From assembly GCA_041946965.1 (NCBI GenBank), contig JBHGBM010000018.1:62001-126000 (forward strand): a DNA stretch of 64,000 nt, given 5' to 3'. Position 1 is the stretch's first letter. The number at the start of each line of letters is the position of its first letter. Both the position numbers and the translations under genes were made by a program. Source of the DNA: JBHGBM01 sp041946965 (GTDB taxonomy: Bacteria; Acidobacteriota; Terriglobia; Bryobacterales; Bryobacteraceae). The notes below the pieces were generated by a model, which saw only the letters and a list, made by a program, of their open reading frames with translations, made no database searches and was not told the origin of the DNA. This document shows, piece by piece, positions 35,886 through 45,204 of the stretch.

Positions 35886-36254
35886 CTACTTGGCCCGCTT
35901 GGCGGTGAACTCGCGCGCGGGGCCTTGTCCGCCTTCGCGCTTGAATTTGATTTCGTCGCCGGACACGGTCCCGGTATATTTCTGTTCGACCGTGTTGTCG
36001 CCGTACTGCATTTTGACCGTGAAGCTGATGGTATCGCCGCTGATTGTTCCGTTCAGGATGGGTACATCGTTCTGGCGGCCGGAAACCGTTCCCGTCAGCT
36101 TGCCGCCCTCGGCCTTGAAATTGAAGGTTTGCTCACGTGTCTGGCCGGCCTGCCGGCTGGGCACCTGGGCGGTCCACTTGCCCGTAACGTCGGCCGCTAG
36201 CACGCCGAACGCTACGCAGAACAGAAGAGTGATGGTAACGATCAGTCGCTTCAT
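35886..36254 (-). CDS. Small secreted beta-rich protein
   Basis: This 122-residue protein begins at ATG 36254 with a signal peptide (MKRLIVTITLLFCVAFGVLA). A compact all-beta sequence of alternating strands and GTxSG turns follows (GKWTAQVPSR, GGKLTGTVSGRQND, LNGTISGDTISFTV, YTGTVSGDEIKFKR). Proteins like this are frequent in Acidobacteria beside secreted dehydrogenases, but their role is unknown; the strand order could form a small lipocalin-like barrel. It lies 32 bases downstream of the 36287-37660 gene and is probably co-transcribed with it. Confidence 0.7.
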   Translation of the reverse strand: MKRLIVTITLLFCVAFGVLAADVTGKWTAQVPSRQAGQTREQTFNFKAEGGKLTGTVSGRQNDVPILNGTISGDTISFTVKMQYGDNTVEQKYTGTVSGDEIKFKREGGQGPAREFTAKRAK

Positions 36255-36286
36255 TTGGTCCAGTATATGCCTGTTTCCCGCCCGTT

Positions 36287-37660
36287 TCACACCTCGTCGG
36301 GAACCACGTATGGCGCGCGGTAACGGCGCGTCAGGTAGCCGTTTGCCTCCGCATCGCCCGGGAAGGTTTCGGTGGCCGGATCGAAGGTGAGTTTGCGGCC
36401 CGTGCGGAAGGCGATATTCGCCAGGTGGCACAGCGCCGTGGACATGTGGCCTTCCAGAATCTCGCAGTACAGGTCCTCGCGCTTGCGCGAGCGCACGCAG
36501 TCGATGAAGTTCTCGAAGTGGCTCTTCCGGGCCTCTGGGATGTCCGGAATCGGCGGCCCTGGTTTGTAGGAGATCTTCGGAAAGCTCACGTTGGAGGCGC
36601 GCAGCGAAACGCCCGACGGCGGGTCCGGCGTGCTGCCCGGGATGAACTCGCCCTGCACCGTGCTCCAGTTGCCCGCGGAGGTCACGTATCCGTTGGGCGT
36701 GTAGAAAAACTCGCCTGACCACACGCCGCCGAAGCTGGGACTTGGCAGCGTGGTTACCTCGAGATCCAGCAGCGTGCCGTCGGCGTACTCGTAACTGGCG
36801 TTCTGCACGTTGGGAGTTTCCTGCTCCGATCGATCCGCGTAGAAGCCGCCGGCGCAGTGGATCTTTACCGGATGCACGTCCCTGGCCATCGCCCACCGTA
36901 CCAGGTCCATCGCATGTACGCCGTTATTGCCCACCTCCGAAGTCGAGGTATCCCAGAAGTAGTGCCAGCCGTAGTGGAAGCGGTTCAGCGTAAACGCGCG
37001 GTAGGGCGCCGGCCCGAGGAACATATCCCAGTTGACGCCCTGTGGAATGGACGACTCCGCCACCTGCCCGATGCTCGTGCGGCCGCGGTACACCACTGCC
37101 TTGGCGCGATAGGCCGGGCCGAAGCCGGCCTTGCGCACAAATTCGACCCCTGCCGCGTTGCGCGCCTCGCTGCGCCGGTTCAGGCCGGCCTGCACTATGC
37201 GGTTGTACTTGCGCGCCGCCTGCACCATCTTGCGGCCCTCGCTCAGGTTATGGCTGACCGGCTTCTCGCAATACACGTCCTTGCCCGCCTGGCAGCCCCA
37301 GATCGTGATCAGCGCGTGCCAGTGGTCCGGCGTGGCCACCGAAATGGCGTCCAGATCCTTCTGCTCGAGCAACCTGCGCACATCCGTGAATGTGGCGGGC
37401 CGGTTCCCGCCCAATTTCTCAACGTCCGCGACAGCGCCGGCAAACAGGCGCTCGTCGATGTCGCATAGGTAGGCCACGCGCACGTTTGGAATGCGCGCGA
37501 AAGTCCGGTAGTGGTCGCGCCCGCGGCCCCGGAAACCGACCACGCCTACGTTGACGCGGTCGTTGGGGCTCTTCTGCGCCCACAGCGGCCGGACCGCGGG
37601 TGAGGCGGCCAAGCCCGTACGCATGGCTGTTTCCATAAAGTCACGACGGCTCGTCGGCAT
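36287..37660 (-). CDS. Gfo/Idh/MocA family oxidoreductase, Tat-type
   Basis: This 457-residue protein has a twin-arginine start (MPTSRRDFMETAMRTGLAA). A Rossmann segment (VGVVGFRGRG, about 38-47) and EKP at 132-134 identify the family, with PDHWHALIT typical of the larger secreted members. The C-terminal region (FIDCVRSRKREDLYCEILEGH) fits that subgroup. The ATG at 37660 is preceded by AGGAGG ten bases upstream. A perfect palindrome sits just before that ribosome binding site (separate entry). Probably exported and folded with its cofactor; the substrate is not known. Confidence 0.92.
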   Translation of the reverse strand: MPTSRRDFMETAMRTGLAASPAVRPLWAQKSPNDRVNVGVVGFRGRGRDHYRTFARIPNVRVAYLCDIDERLFAGAVADVEKLGGNRPATFTDVRRLLEQKDLDAISVATPDHWHALITIWGCQAGKDVYCEKPVSHNLSEGRKMVQAARKYNRIVQAGLNRRSEARNAAGVEFVRKAGFGPAYRAKAVVYRGRTSIGQVAESSIPQGVNWDMFLGPAPYRAFTLNRFHYGWHYFWDTSTSEVGNNGVHAMDLVRWAMARDVHPVKIHCAGGFYADRSEQETPNVQNASYEYADGTLLDLEVTTLPSPSFGGVWSGEFFYTPNGYVTSAGNWSTVQGEFIPGSTPDPPSGVSLRASNVSFPKISYKPGPPIPDIPEARKSHFENFIDCVRSRKREDLYCEILEGHMSTALCHLANIAFRTGRKLTFDPATETFPGDAEANGYLTRRYRAPYVVPDEV

Positions 37661-37678
37661 GACAACAAAACCTCCTCG

Positions 37679-37691
37679 TTAACGGCGTTAA
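37679..37691. promoter_or_regulatory. Perfect 13-base palindrome, probable operator
   Basis: TTAACGGCGTTAA is a perfect inverted repeat with one central base. It falls just downstream of the predicted start of transcription and three bases before the ribosome binding site of the leftward 36287-37660 gene. Position and symmetry fit a repressor site, for example of a LacI-family protein. Confidence 0.4.
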
Positions 37692-37699
37692 TCGGGCTG

Positions 37700-37708
37700 A
37701 TTGTATCA
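37700..37708 (-). promoter_or_regulatory. Extended -10 promoter for the 36287-37660 gene
   Basis: Read on the minus strand, TGATACAAT provides a TGn plus TACAAT extended -10, about 40 bases before the ATG. The -35 position is weak, as is usual with extended -10 promoters. Confidence 0.4.
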
Positions 37709-37727
37709 GAGAGTGCAGGCCCGAACC

Positions 37728-39407
37728 TCACGGAACCACCGGCAGAAGTAAATGGGAGCGGCGCCGAGGGCCGTGATAGACAACCTGCGACGCCGTAACC
37801 TGGCGGGTCTCCTCCGCGATGGCGCCGCCGGTGTTGGGGTTGCGGTCAAAGCGCGGGAAGTTGCTGCTGGAAATTTCCACGCGGATGCGGTGTCCCTTCA
37901 GAAATACGTTGCTGGTCACCCCCGCATCCACAACGATCCTGTAAGTCCGGCCCGGTACGGCGTTCTCGGGTTGATCGATTCCCTTCCGGTAGCGCAGGCG
38001 GAGGATGCCGTCGGTCAGGTTGCGGGCGTGGCCGTCGGGCCACACGTCCACCAGCTTCGCGGTGAAATCCGTATCGCGTGCGGTGGTGGAAACGTAGAGC
38101 ACCACGCGCACCGGCCCGGTGGCTTCGACCGGTTCGCGCAGCGGCGGTGAAGTGTATACGAGCACATCCGGCCGCGATTCCACTTCGCGCTGGTCCATCG
38201 GCCCCCAGGGGAAGTCCTGGGGCCGGCAGCAGACCGGTCCGCCCCGCGTGGGCGCCGGGTCGCGCGGGTCGTAGCGGTAGCGATCGGCCGATTCCCGCGG
38301 ATCCGGTTCGGGGCCGAGAGTCCCATCGCCGTTCAAGGTATTGGCATGGCCCCGGCTCTGCAAATACATGGGCGTGTACCGCACGCGCGCCGGCGGCCAA
38401 TCGCTCTCGTCGCGCCAGCGGTTCGCGCCCATCACAAAAATGCGGGCGGGCGGCCGCGAGAGCATGGGGGCATCTTTCCCTTTCAGCCATTTGTCGAACC
38501 ACTGCAACTGGAGATCGCGCAGCGGGACCGAGGCTTCGGGACCGTAATCCACGCCCGCAAAGGTCTGGCGCACATCGTGCGGCCATGGTCCGATCAGGAT
38601 CCGGCGCATGGGGGAGTTTCCGCGCAACGCGGCAAATGCTTCCAGATCGCTCTGCGCGAAGTTATCGTACCAGCCGCCCACGGAAAACACCGGGATGCGA
38701 ATCTTCCCGATCTGCTCGCGCGTGCTCATCTTCCGCCAGAAGCCGTCATAGGATGGATGCTCGACCACCTGTTGGTACATTTCCAGCGTCTGCCCGGTGG
38801 CGGCCTGGTCGGCCGTGCGTAAGGGCAGGTGGAGCACGAACTTGCCGAAATCCGGCTTGAAGCCGGGAGCGCGCATCTGCTGCGACATCCACAGCAGGCG
38901 GTTGCCGATTTTCATCGCGCCGCCGGTGGAATAGAAGCGGTCGATGTAATCGTCGTAGCCGGATACCTGGGGGCAGATCGCCGCCAGGTGCGGGTTGTTG
39001 AGTAAGGCCACTTTCCACTGCACGATGCCCAGGTACGACGATCCCAGCATTCCCACGCGCCCGTCCGACCACGGCTGCGCCGCGATCCACTCGAGCGTGT
39101 CATAGCCGTCGGGGCCCTCCTGGTCGAGGGGCCGGAACACCCCCTCGGAGCCGTGCCGTCCCCGTACATCCTGCACCACGACGGCGTACCCGGCATTCAC
39201 GAACGCCTGGTGGTTTTCACTCATGCCGGAGCCCTTGCCGTAGGGCGTCCGGAACAGGATCGTGGGCGCCCGTTCCGGTTCCCCCGGGCGGAAAATATTG
39301 GTGGACAGCCGCACGCCGTCCCGCATGGGAACCGGTACATTCAATGATTGGATGACGCCGGCGCGCAGCCCGCACGCAAGCACCAGAGTCAAACTCAGCA
39401 GCCGCAT
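37728..39407 (-). CDS. CocE/NonD family (S15) hydrolase, secreted
   Basis: This 559-residue alpha/beta hydrolase of the X-Pro dipeptidyl-peptidase S15/CocE group starts with a short signal peptide (MRLLSLTLVLACGLRAG). Motifs seen are PMRDGVRLSTNIFRP, the VQDVRGRHGSEG segment forming the oxyanion-site loop, the nucleophile elbow GSSYLG with S124, and the histidine in IGPWPHDV. The C-terminal third is the jelly-roll domain of the family (VEATGPVRVVLYVST). Members cleave esters or amides such as acylated compounds or N-terminal dipeptides. It stands alone, 126 bases from the divergent DegT gene. Confidence 0.88.
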   Translation of the reverse strand: MRLLSLTLVLACGLRAGVIQSLNVPVPMRDGVRLSTNIFRPGEPERAPTILFRTPYGKGSGMSENHQAFVNAGYAVVVQDVRGRHGSEGVFRPLDQEGPDGYDTLEWIAAQPWSDGRVGMLGSSYLGIVQWKVALLNNPHLAAICPQVSGYDDYIDRFYSTGGAMKIGNRLLWMSQQMRAPGFKPDFGKFVLHLPLRTADQAATGQTLEMYQQVVEHPSYDGFWRKMSTREQIGKIRIPVFSVGGWYDNFAQSDLEAFAALRGNSPMRRILIGPWPHDVRQTFAGVDYGPEASVPLRDLQLQWFDKWLKGKDAPMLSRPPARIFVMGANRWRDESDWPPARVRYTPMYLQSRGHANTLNGDGTLGPEPDPRESADRYRYDPRDPAPTRGGPVCCRPQDFPWGPMDQREVESRPDVLVYTSPPLREPVEATGPVRVVLYVSTTARDTDFTAKLVDVWPDGHARNLTDGILRLRYRKGIDQPENAVPGRTYRIVVDAGVTSNVFLKGHRIRVEISSSNFPRFDRNPNTGGAIAEETRQVTASQVVYHGPRRRSHLLLPVVP

Positions 39408-39533
39408 AGCTTCACACTCCGAAAGGGGCCGGCAGACGCAACGCGCGGAGCCCGCCGGATCCCGCCCTCAATCATGTGTACCAAAACGAACTCCCCGCTT
39501 GGATAAGATGGGGAGAAACGAAAGAGTAGATCT

Positions 39534-40859
39534 ATGACACAGCCCACGCGACGGACGTTCCTGGGCGGCGCCGCGGCCGGCGCCAGCCTGCGTGCAACCG
39601 CATCGGGGGTCAACGGGAAGCCTGCGCTGCTGGGGGGCGCGCCGGTCCGGACCAGCCCGTGGCCCGCCTGGCCGCAGATCGGCCGCATCGATGAAGAGAC
39701 CTGGACGGAGGCGCTGCGCAGCCTGCGCCGGAATCTCGGCAGAGGCAAACAACTCGACCGGTTCCAGGAAACCTACGCCCGCCTGGCCGGGGCTCGCCAT
39801 TGCCTGGCGACCGCCAACGGCACCAGTTCCATCCTGACGGCTCTGGCCGTGCTCGGCATTGGACCGGGCGACGAGGTGATCGTACCCGCCTACACCTTCA
39901 TCGCCACCATCAACCCGGTGCTGATGCATCGTGCGCTGCCGGTCCTGGTGGACAGCGATCCCGAGACCTTTCAAATCGACGCGGGCAAGATCGAAGCCGC
40001 GATTACGGACCGCACCGCCGCCATTCTGCCCGTGCATATTGGGGGCGCCGCCGCCGACCTCGACCGCATCATGGAAATCGGCAAGCGCCGCCGCATCCCG
40101 GTGATCGAAGACGCCTGCCAGGCGCACCTCGGCGAATGGCGCGGCCGGAAAGTGGGCACCTTCGGGAGCATGGGTTGCTTCAGCTTTCAGGCTTCCAAGA
40201 ACCTCAATTCGGCTGAGGGGGGCGCCATCGTGACCAACGACCAGGAGTTGTTCGAACGCTGTTACACCTTCCATAACAACGGCCGTAACCGGACGGTGAC
40301 GGACAGCTATAACTTCTCCTATCAAAGCGCCGGGACCAACGCGCGCATGACGGAGTTCCAGGCCACGCTGCTTCTGGCGCAGATGACCCGCCTGGAAGAG
40401 CAGTCCCGCAAACGCGATGAGAACGGCCAGTATCTGACCGGGATGTTGCGCCAGATTGACGGCATCGCCCCGGCCCGGCTGCACCCGGGATGCACGCGCA
40501 ACGCCTGGCACCTCTACATGTTGCGCTATCGGAAGGAGCACTTCGCCGGCCTCTCGCGCGCGGCTTTCCTGAAGGCCTTGAACGCGGAAGGAATTCCCGC
40601 CAGCCGCGGTTACCCGCGCATGAATCAGCAGCCGTTCCTGAAGAATGCGCTCCACTCCAAGGGATTCAAGGCGATCTACTCCGCTGAGCGCCTGGCGCGT
40701 TGGGAGGAACGCAACCAATGCCCCGCCAACGACGGGGTGGCCGATGAAAACGTGTGGTTCACCCAGACCATGCTGCTCGATACCCGGCAAGGCATGGAGC
40801 AGATCGCCGAAGCAATTCGGAAGATCCAGGTGAATGCCGCTCTCCTGCTGAAGGCTTAG
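39534..40859 (+). CDS. DegT/DnrJ/EryC1/StrS aminotransferase with Tat-like leader
   Basis: This 441-residue PLP-dependent sugar aminotransferase-type protein has glycines and serines for cofactor binding (ATANGTSSILTAL), D193 in VIEDACQAHLG, and the Schiff-base lysine K222 in FSFQASKNLNSAEGG. Unusually, it begins with a twin-arginine signal (MTQPTRRTFLGGAAAGA), implying export after folding with PLP. Typical family members are cytoplasmic makers of amino sugars. It lies 17 bases upstream of a Gfo/Idh/MocA gene, a pairing repeated at 50-52.5 kb. The substrate is unknown. Confidence 0.88.
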   Translation: MTQPTRRTFLGGAAAGASLRATASGVNGKPALLGGAPVRTSPWPAWPQIGRIDEETWTEALRSLRRNLGRGKQLDRFQETYARLAGARHCLATANGTSSILTALAVLGIGPGDEVIVPAYTFIATINPVLMHRALPVLVDSDPETFQIDAGKIEAAITDRTAAILPVHIGGAAADLDRIMEIGKRRRIPVIEDACQAHLGEWRGRKVGTFGSMGCFSFQASKNLNSAEGGAIVTNDQELFERCYTFHNNGRNRTVTDSYNFSYQSAGTNARMTEFQATLLLAQMTRLEEQSRKRDENGQYLTGMLRQIDGIAPARLHPGCTRNAWHLYMLRYRKEHFAGLSRAAFLKALNAEGIPASRGYPRMNQQPFLKNALHSKGFKAIYSAERLARWEERNQCPANDGVADENVWFTQTMLLDTRQGMEQIAEAIRKIQVNAALLLKA

Positions 40860-40876
40860 CTGCGGGGTACAACACA

Positions 40877-42247
40877 ATGGATCGCAGACGATTCCTGAAA
40901 ACTTCGGCCGCCCCGGCGGCTGGACCGTTCGTGGGCAAAGTGGCGGGCGCCAACGACCGCATCACCATCGGCCAGATCGGGCTCGGCGCGCGGGGCTATT
41001 ACGAGCTGGAACTGTGCCTGCGCAATCCGGGCGTGGAGATCGCCGCCGTCTGCGATGTCTACGAGCCCCTGGTCCGGCACGGCGTGGCAAAGGCCGGCGG
41101 CCGCGTCCAAGGCTACGGCGACTTCCGCCGCGTGCTCGAGCGCAAGGATATCGACGCCGTATTCGTGTCCACGCCGGACCATTGGCACGCCCCCATTTCC
41201 ATCCTCGCCTGCCAGGCCGGCAAGCATGTGTATACCGAGAAGCCGCTTACGCACCGCATCCTCGAAGGCCGGCGCATGGTGGAGGCGGCGCGCAGATACA
41301 AGCGCGTGGTGCAGACGGGAAGCCAGCAGCGCTCGGCTCCGCATTTTGCCGAGGTTCAGAAGCTGATTCAGAGCGGGTACATCGGCAAGGTCTCCCTGGT
41401 GGAGTGCTGGAATGTCGCTAACCAGTTCCCCCTCGGCTGCGGCAACCCTCCCGACGAGGACCCGCCCCCGGGCCTGGACTGGGACCTGTATCTCGGCCCC
41501 GCTCCCAAGGTGCGCTATAACCTGAACCGCTTTATCTGGCACTACCGCTGGTTTTGGGACTACTCCGGCGGAATGATGACGGACTGGGGCGCGCATCACC
41601 TGGACAGCGTGCACCAGATCATGGGTGTGGATGCCCCCGTGGCGGTCTCAGCCACGGGCCGCAAGCTGTTTCTCCAGGACAACCGCGAGACGCCGGACGT
41701 GCTGCGCGCCGTTTTCGAGTACCCGGGCTTCTTTGTCACTTACACGCACAGCGCGCTCAATGCCCACCCGATCGCGAACCGGCCCTATGGCATGATGTTC
41801 CACGGCACGCTGGGGACGCTCATCGTGGACCGCCGCAGCTACCAGGTGATTCCGGAAAGCGTGACCGGCGCCGGAGACGTGGGGCTGGCCGCGCTGCTCA
41901 AGCACCGGCGGATCGACCCCGGCGTCCCGCTGACCGACGGCGGCGCCGCGGCGCGGAGGCCCGAACCGCTCTGCAAACCGGTTTCCGTCCAGGGCATTTC
42001 GCTCGATCCCGAGATACAGATCGTGCATATTCAGAACTGGCTGGATGCCATACGCGGCCAGGCCGCCCCGGCCGCCGATTGGGAGGTTGGCCACCGCTCC
42101 GTGACCGCCTGCCACCTGGCGGTGATTGCGCTTCGCACCGGCAGAACGATTCGCTGGGACGCCAGGACCGAGACGATTATAGGCGACAGTGAAGCCGCCC
42201 GCATGATGTCGAAGGAGTACCGCGCCCCTTGGGCGCTGCCGGCGTAG
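40877..42247 (+). CDS. Gfo/Idh/MocA family oxidoreductase, Tat-type
   Basis: This 456-residue protein begins at ATG 40877 with MDRRRFLKTSAAPAAG, a twin-arginine leader. The Rossmann motif (IGQIGLGARG, about 31-40) and EKP at 121-123 define the family, along with PDHWHAPISIL. It follows the DegT aminotransferase by 17 bases, so a ketose made by one enzyme could be aminated by the other. This is inferred from family chemistry: an oxidoreductase giving a keto-sugar and an aminotransferase acting on it. Confidence 0.92.
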   Translation: MDRRRFLKTSAAPAAGPFVGKVAGANDRITIGQIGLGARGYYELELCLRNPGVEIAAVCDVYEPLVRHGVAKAGGRVQGYGDFRRVLERKDIDAVFVSTPDHWHAPISILACQAGKHVYTEKPLTHRILEGRRMVEAARRYKRVVQTGSQQRSAPHFAEVQKLIQSGYIGKVSLVECWNVANQFPLGCGNPPDEDPPPGLDWDLYLGPAPKVRYNLNRFIWHYRWFWDYSGGMMTDWGAHHLDSVHQIMGVDAPVAVSATGRKLFLQDNRETPDVLRAVFEYPGFFVTYTHSALNAHPIANRPYGMMFHGTLGTLIVDRRSYQVIPESVTGAGDVGLAALLKHRRIDPGVPLTDGGAAARRPEPLCKPVSVQGISLDPEIQIVHIQNWLDAIRGQAAPAADWEVGHRSVTACHLAVIALRTGRTIRWDARTETIIGDSEAARMMSKEYRAPWALPA

Positions 42248-42261
42248 AGAGGCAGCTCCGG

Positions 42262-44772
42262 TCATGCCAGCGTAAGCACGTAAGCGTCCCGCGGCGCTTC
42301 CGGGGGCGACACCAACGTGCGGTGTCCCGTCTGCGCGCTGAAGTAATACTCCGCCGCCGCGGCGTCCGCCCCGTATGGGCCGAGCAATGCCTGGTAGGTT
42401 CGCCGGCCGAGCAACTTGGCGGGCGTGGCGGTCCAACTTCCGCGCCCCCGCCGGCGAACGTGCAGGTTCACGGCCCTTACCGGCTCCGCGCCGGTCACAA
42501 TCGCCATCACCCGCACACTTTCGCCGCCCGCCAGCAGCGTGGGGCGCGTGGGGACGATGAGGCGTGCCGGCGCCGTCTGGTCCGGCTGCGTCGTCTCGGC
42601 AAACAGCTTCTCCGCCCCGGGCGCGGGACCTCCCAGGAATTCCTCGATCGAAAGCCGCAGACGCACCAGCGCCAGCCGCACGAACTTGTTGTGCATGGAG
42701 GCCAGCGTACCCAGGTCGCTGCGCGTGGCCACAATGCTCTGAAAGCGCAGGATCGCCCGGCGGACTTCGGGCGCCAGCCGGAACCACAGGGGCAGGCCCT
42801 CGGTGTTGACCTTTTCGCGCGCCTCGGCGGTCTTGCCGACCGCCTTCAGTTTGGCGGCTGCGCCGAGCACAAGGTGAAGCCGTTGCGCGAGCGTCCACGC
42901 CTCCGCATAAGGCGCCAGGAATTCGACGTGACCGGTGAGATAGTCGAGCCGCTCGCGCTCCGTGGGAGAACCCGAGGCTTCCAGCAGGCCGCGCAGCGCG
43001 GCCGCGACTTCCTGCTGCGACCGGACGATAGCCGGCGGCGGCACTGCCTTCGTCCAGAACAGGAACGCCTCGGAATAGTCCGCCGCGAACGCGTGGATCG
43101 CGATGCGCCCGTCGTTATCGGGGCCGCTGGAGGTGGCCAGCAGCTTGCCGCCCCGATCGGCATCGTTGAGGATACGGCCCAATTCGGCGGCGCGAGCAGG
43201 GGCCGCTTGCGTCCTGGCGTAAGAGGCGTAATAGTCCGCGGCGGTGAGCTTGCCGTCCCAACTGGATCGCGCCAGGTAGCCGGCGTTGGGATCGACGATG
43301 CGGTGGCGCCAGTGGATGCCGAGCAGGCCCTGGCATCCGAACTGCGCCGCGCGGCGCACGTCCCGTTCGAACCGGTTCACATGGAACTGGGGCAGCCACA
43401 TGGCCGGATCGTCTTCCAGCCACGGAACGGGCCAGCGCTCTCTGTCCTCCAGCTTGCCGAAGACCTCCCGGATGGGCTCCCACCCGAGCCATCCGCTCAA
43501 ACAGGAGAAAATCACGTCCTGCGGGAGGATGCGATGAAAACGCTCGAAGTTGCGGGAGACGCCTCCCCACCCGCTCACCACCAGACGCTTTTTGGGGGCG
43601 TGGCGGCGCAGGAAATCGTGAGCTTGCAGGAACGCCGCGGGCGGCATGGGCGGAGCGGTCGCGGCGCGCATGGCCGAGCTTCCGGTTTCGTCTTCCCACA
43701 GCCACACGTAATCGATGTTGGGATATGCCTCCAGCAGTTGCCCCAGGCGGGTTTCGAGCAGCCTGCGGGCGGTCACCGATTCCACGTCGAACCGCGGCCC
43801 GGCGTCGCTCTTCTTGGCTTCGGCCTGCGCGGGCTTCACTTCAGGCGGCAAGGCGCGCAGGATTTCATCGGGAAGCTGGTAGGGCTCGAAGCCCACGCCG
43901 GTGCGGATGCCCAATCGCTCGGCATGGGCCAGTCCGGCGCGGAGCAGTTTCCGGGTGCGCTCCGCCGTCTCCCAAGGGTCGCGGCTGAGGCGGGTGGCAT
44001 CGGAGCCGAAGACCTCGCCGTCGTAAAATTGCGCCGCCCCCATACCGTAGCGGGAGGTCCGCTGCGGCAGGTATCCCCAGCGATGGCTGGCGCTGTTATC
44101 CAGATAGCCCAGATGGCCCACGCCCGCGAACTCGAAGGAAAGATAGGACTCGGCCCATTGGTTCGCCTGGCCGTAGACATGCATGCCGAAGGTGTTGAAG
44201 CGCATGCGCAGCATGGCTTCGAAATACGCGCGGAAATCTTCTTCGTTGAAGACCGTGATGCAGTTGAGAAAGTCCGGCCAGGGCAGCAGCCCGCGCGTGG
44301 CAAAGCGCGGCGCCGCCTGCCAGGGATTGCCGGCAGGCGGCAGCACGAGGTCTGCCGCCGGTTCGAGCGGGTAGCTCTCCCCGTCGGTTCCGAAGAACGC
44401 GCCCTGGCGCTCCAGAAAATCGAAGACCGCGTAGAGCAGCGCCTGCTCGCCCGCGGCGGTGAAAGACAGCCGGCCGCGCTGTGAAGCGATGGAGTACGCT
44501 TCCGGGTTCTTGAATCGATCCGGTTCGGCTCGCAGCGTCACCAGCAGGTCCGCCGCGGCGGGCCGTGCGTCCCGCCCCGCCAGCCGGACTTCGAAGGGCA
44601 CGCGCAGGCGGTCCAGGCCGCGCAGCAACTCCCTTTCCGCCAGCCGCCGGCGAAAGCTCGACTGCGGCGTGGTTTCGATGAGAACGCGCCGCGGCCCCTG
44701 GCCATGGAGACCCAGCGCCCCGGCTCCCCAAATCGCGGAGGCCTCGAGAAATTCCCTTCTGCTCCCTTGCAT
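42262..44772 (-). CDS. Tat-type glycoside-hydrolase-like protein
   Basis: This 836-residue protein has a twin-arginine leader (MQGSRREFLEASAIWGAGALG). Residues about 30-135 resemble the non-catalytic N-terminal domain of alpha-glucuronidases and hexosaminidases (LLYAVFDFLERQGAFFGTDGE). Residues about 150-560 look like a TIM barrel (FNTFGMHVYG, YPNIDYVWLWEDETG, CQGLLGIHWRH). An all-helical region and a beta domain follow to the end. The WLWEDE acidic segment could hold a catalytic acid, but I cannot assign a numbered family. It abuts the remains of a receptor gene. Confidence 0.7.
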   Translation of the reverse strand: MQGSRREFLEASAIWGAGALGLHGQGPRRVLIETTPQSSFRRRLAERELLRGLDRLRVPFEVRLAGRDARPAAADLLVTLRAEPDRFKNPEAYSIASQRGRLSFTAAGEQALLYAVFDFLERQGAFFGTDGESYPLEPAADLVLPPAGNPWQAAPRFATRGLLPWPDFLNCITVFNEEDFRAYFEAMLRMRFNTFGMHVYGQANQWAESYLSFEFAGVGHLGYLDNSASHRWGYLPQRTSRYGMGAAQFYDGEVFGSDATRLSRDPWETAERTRKLLRAGLAHAERLGIRTGVGFEPYQLPDEILRALPPEVKPAQAEAKKSDAGPRFDVESVTARRLLETRLGQLLEAYPNIDYVWLWEDETGSSAMRAATAPPMPPAAFLQAHDFLRRHAPKKRLVVSGWGGVSRNFERFHRILPQDVIFSCLSGWLGWEPIREVFGKLEDRERWPVPWLEDDPAMWLPQFHVNRFERDVRRAAQFGCQGLLGIHWRHRIVDPNAGYLARSSWDGKLTAADYYASYARTQAAPARAAELGRILNDADRGGKLLATSSGPDNDGRIAIHAFAADYSEAFLFWTKAVPPPAIVRSQQEVAAALRGLLEASGSPTERERLDYLTGHVEFLAPYAEAWTLAQRLHLVLGAAAKLKAVGKTAEAREKVNTEGLPLWFRLAPEVRRAILRFQSIVATRSDLGTLASMHNKFVRLALVRLRLSIEEFLGGPAPGAEKLFAETTQPDQTAPARLIVPTRPTLLAGGESVRVMAIVTGAEPVRAVNLHVRRRGRGSWTATPAKLLGRRTYQALLGPYGADAAAAEYYFSAQTGHRTLVSPPEAPRDAYVLTLA

Positions 44773-44775
44773 ACC

Positions 44776-45165
44776 AGAACATCAATCGTAGCGAAAGCTG
44801 GATCTTTCTCGCGTCGCGCGCGGCTGTGAAACTGCCGAAGTTCGAGGTGTCGATGGCAGCGAAGCTGAGCGGGCCGTAATTGCGCGCCCACGGGGAGAAG
44901 TACGGGCTGACCGCTTCATCATCCACCGATGCGATGCCGAGGGCCTTGGAAAAGGTGTACGACACGCCGCACTGCAACCCGCGCGGCATGCGGCGGTTCA
45001 CCGCCACTTGCAGGGAGTGGTAATTCGAGGAGGCGGCGAAACCGCGCATGAGTGAGCGCGACGCCGGCGTTCGGGACCGCCGCGCCGGCCGGATCCTTCA
45101 CCGTGCCGCTCAGGACGGCGCTGATGTTTTTCGAGTACGCGGTTGAGGATACTGCAAGCGCGGAA
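44776..45165 (-). pseudogene. Remnant of an Oar-like TonB-dependent receptor
   Basis: Three receptor pieces follow one another on the minus strand. At the far end one frame reads ISAVLSGTVKDPAGAAVPNA, the start of a carboxypeptidase-regulatory-like domain. The next frame takes over at about 45053 with NYHSLQVAVNRRMPRGLQCG and VSYTFSKALG, a mid-barrel segment. This joins directly to FGSFTAARDARKIQLSLRLMF, a typical receptor C-terminus, which then runs on because the expected stop is TGG. About a thousand codons are missing and no good start codon remains. It fills the gap 44773-45204. Confidence 0.75.
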
Positions 45166-45204
45166 ACGCGTCGACACGAATGAAGGTAGGCCGGACCGCA
45201 GGAC

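Noticed and set aside
42229..44484. Open frame of about 750 codons opposite the Tat-type glycosidase-like gene
   Set aside because: Shadow of the real minus-strand gene, whose leader and domains are recognisable; the plus-strand product has low-complexity composition.
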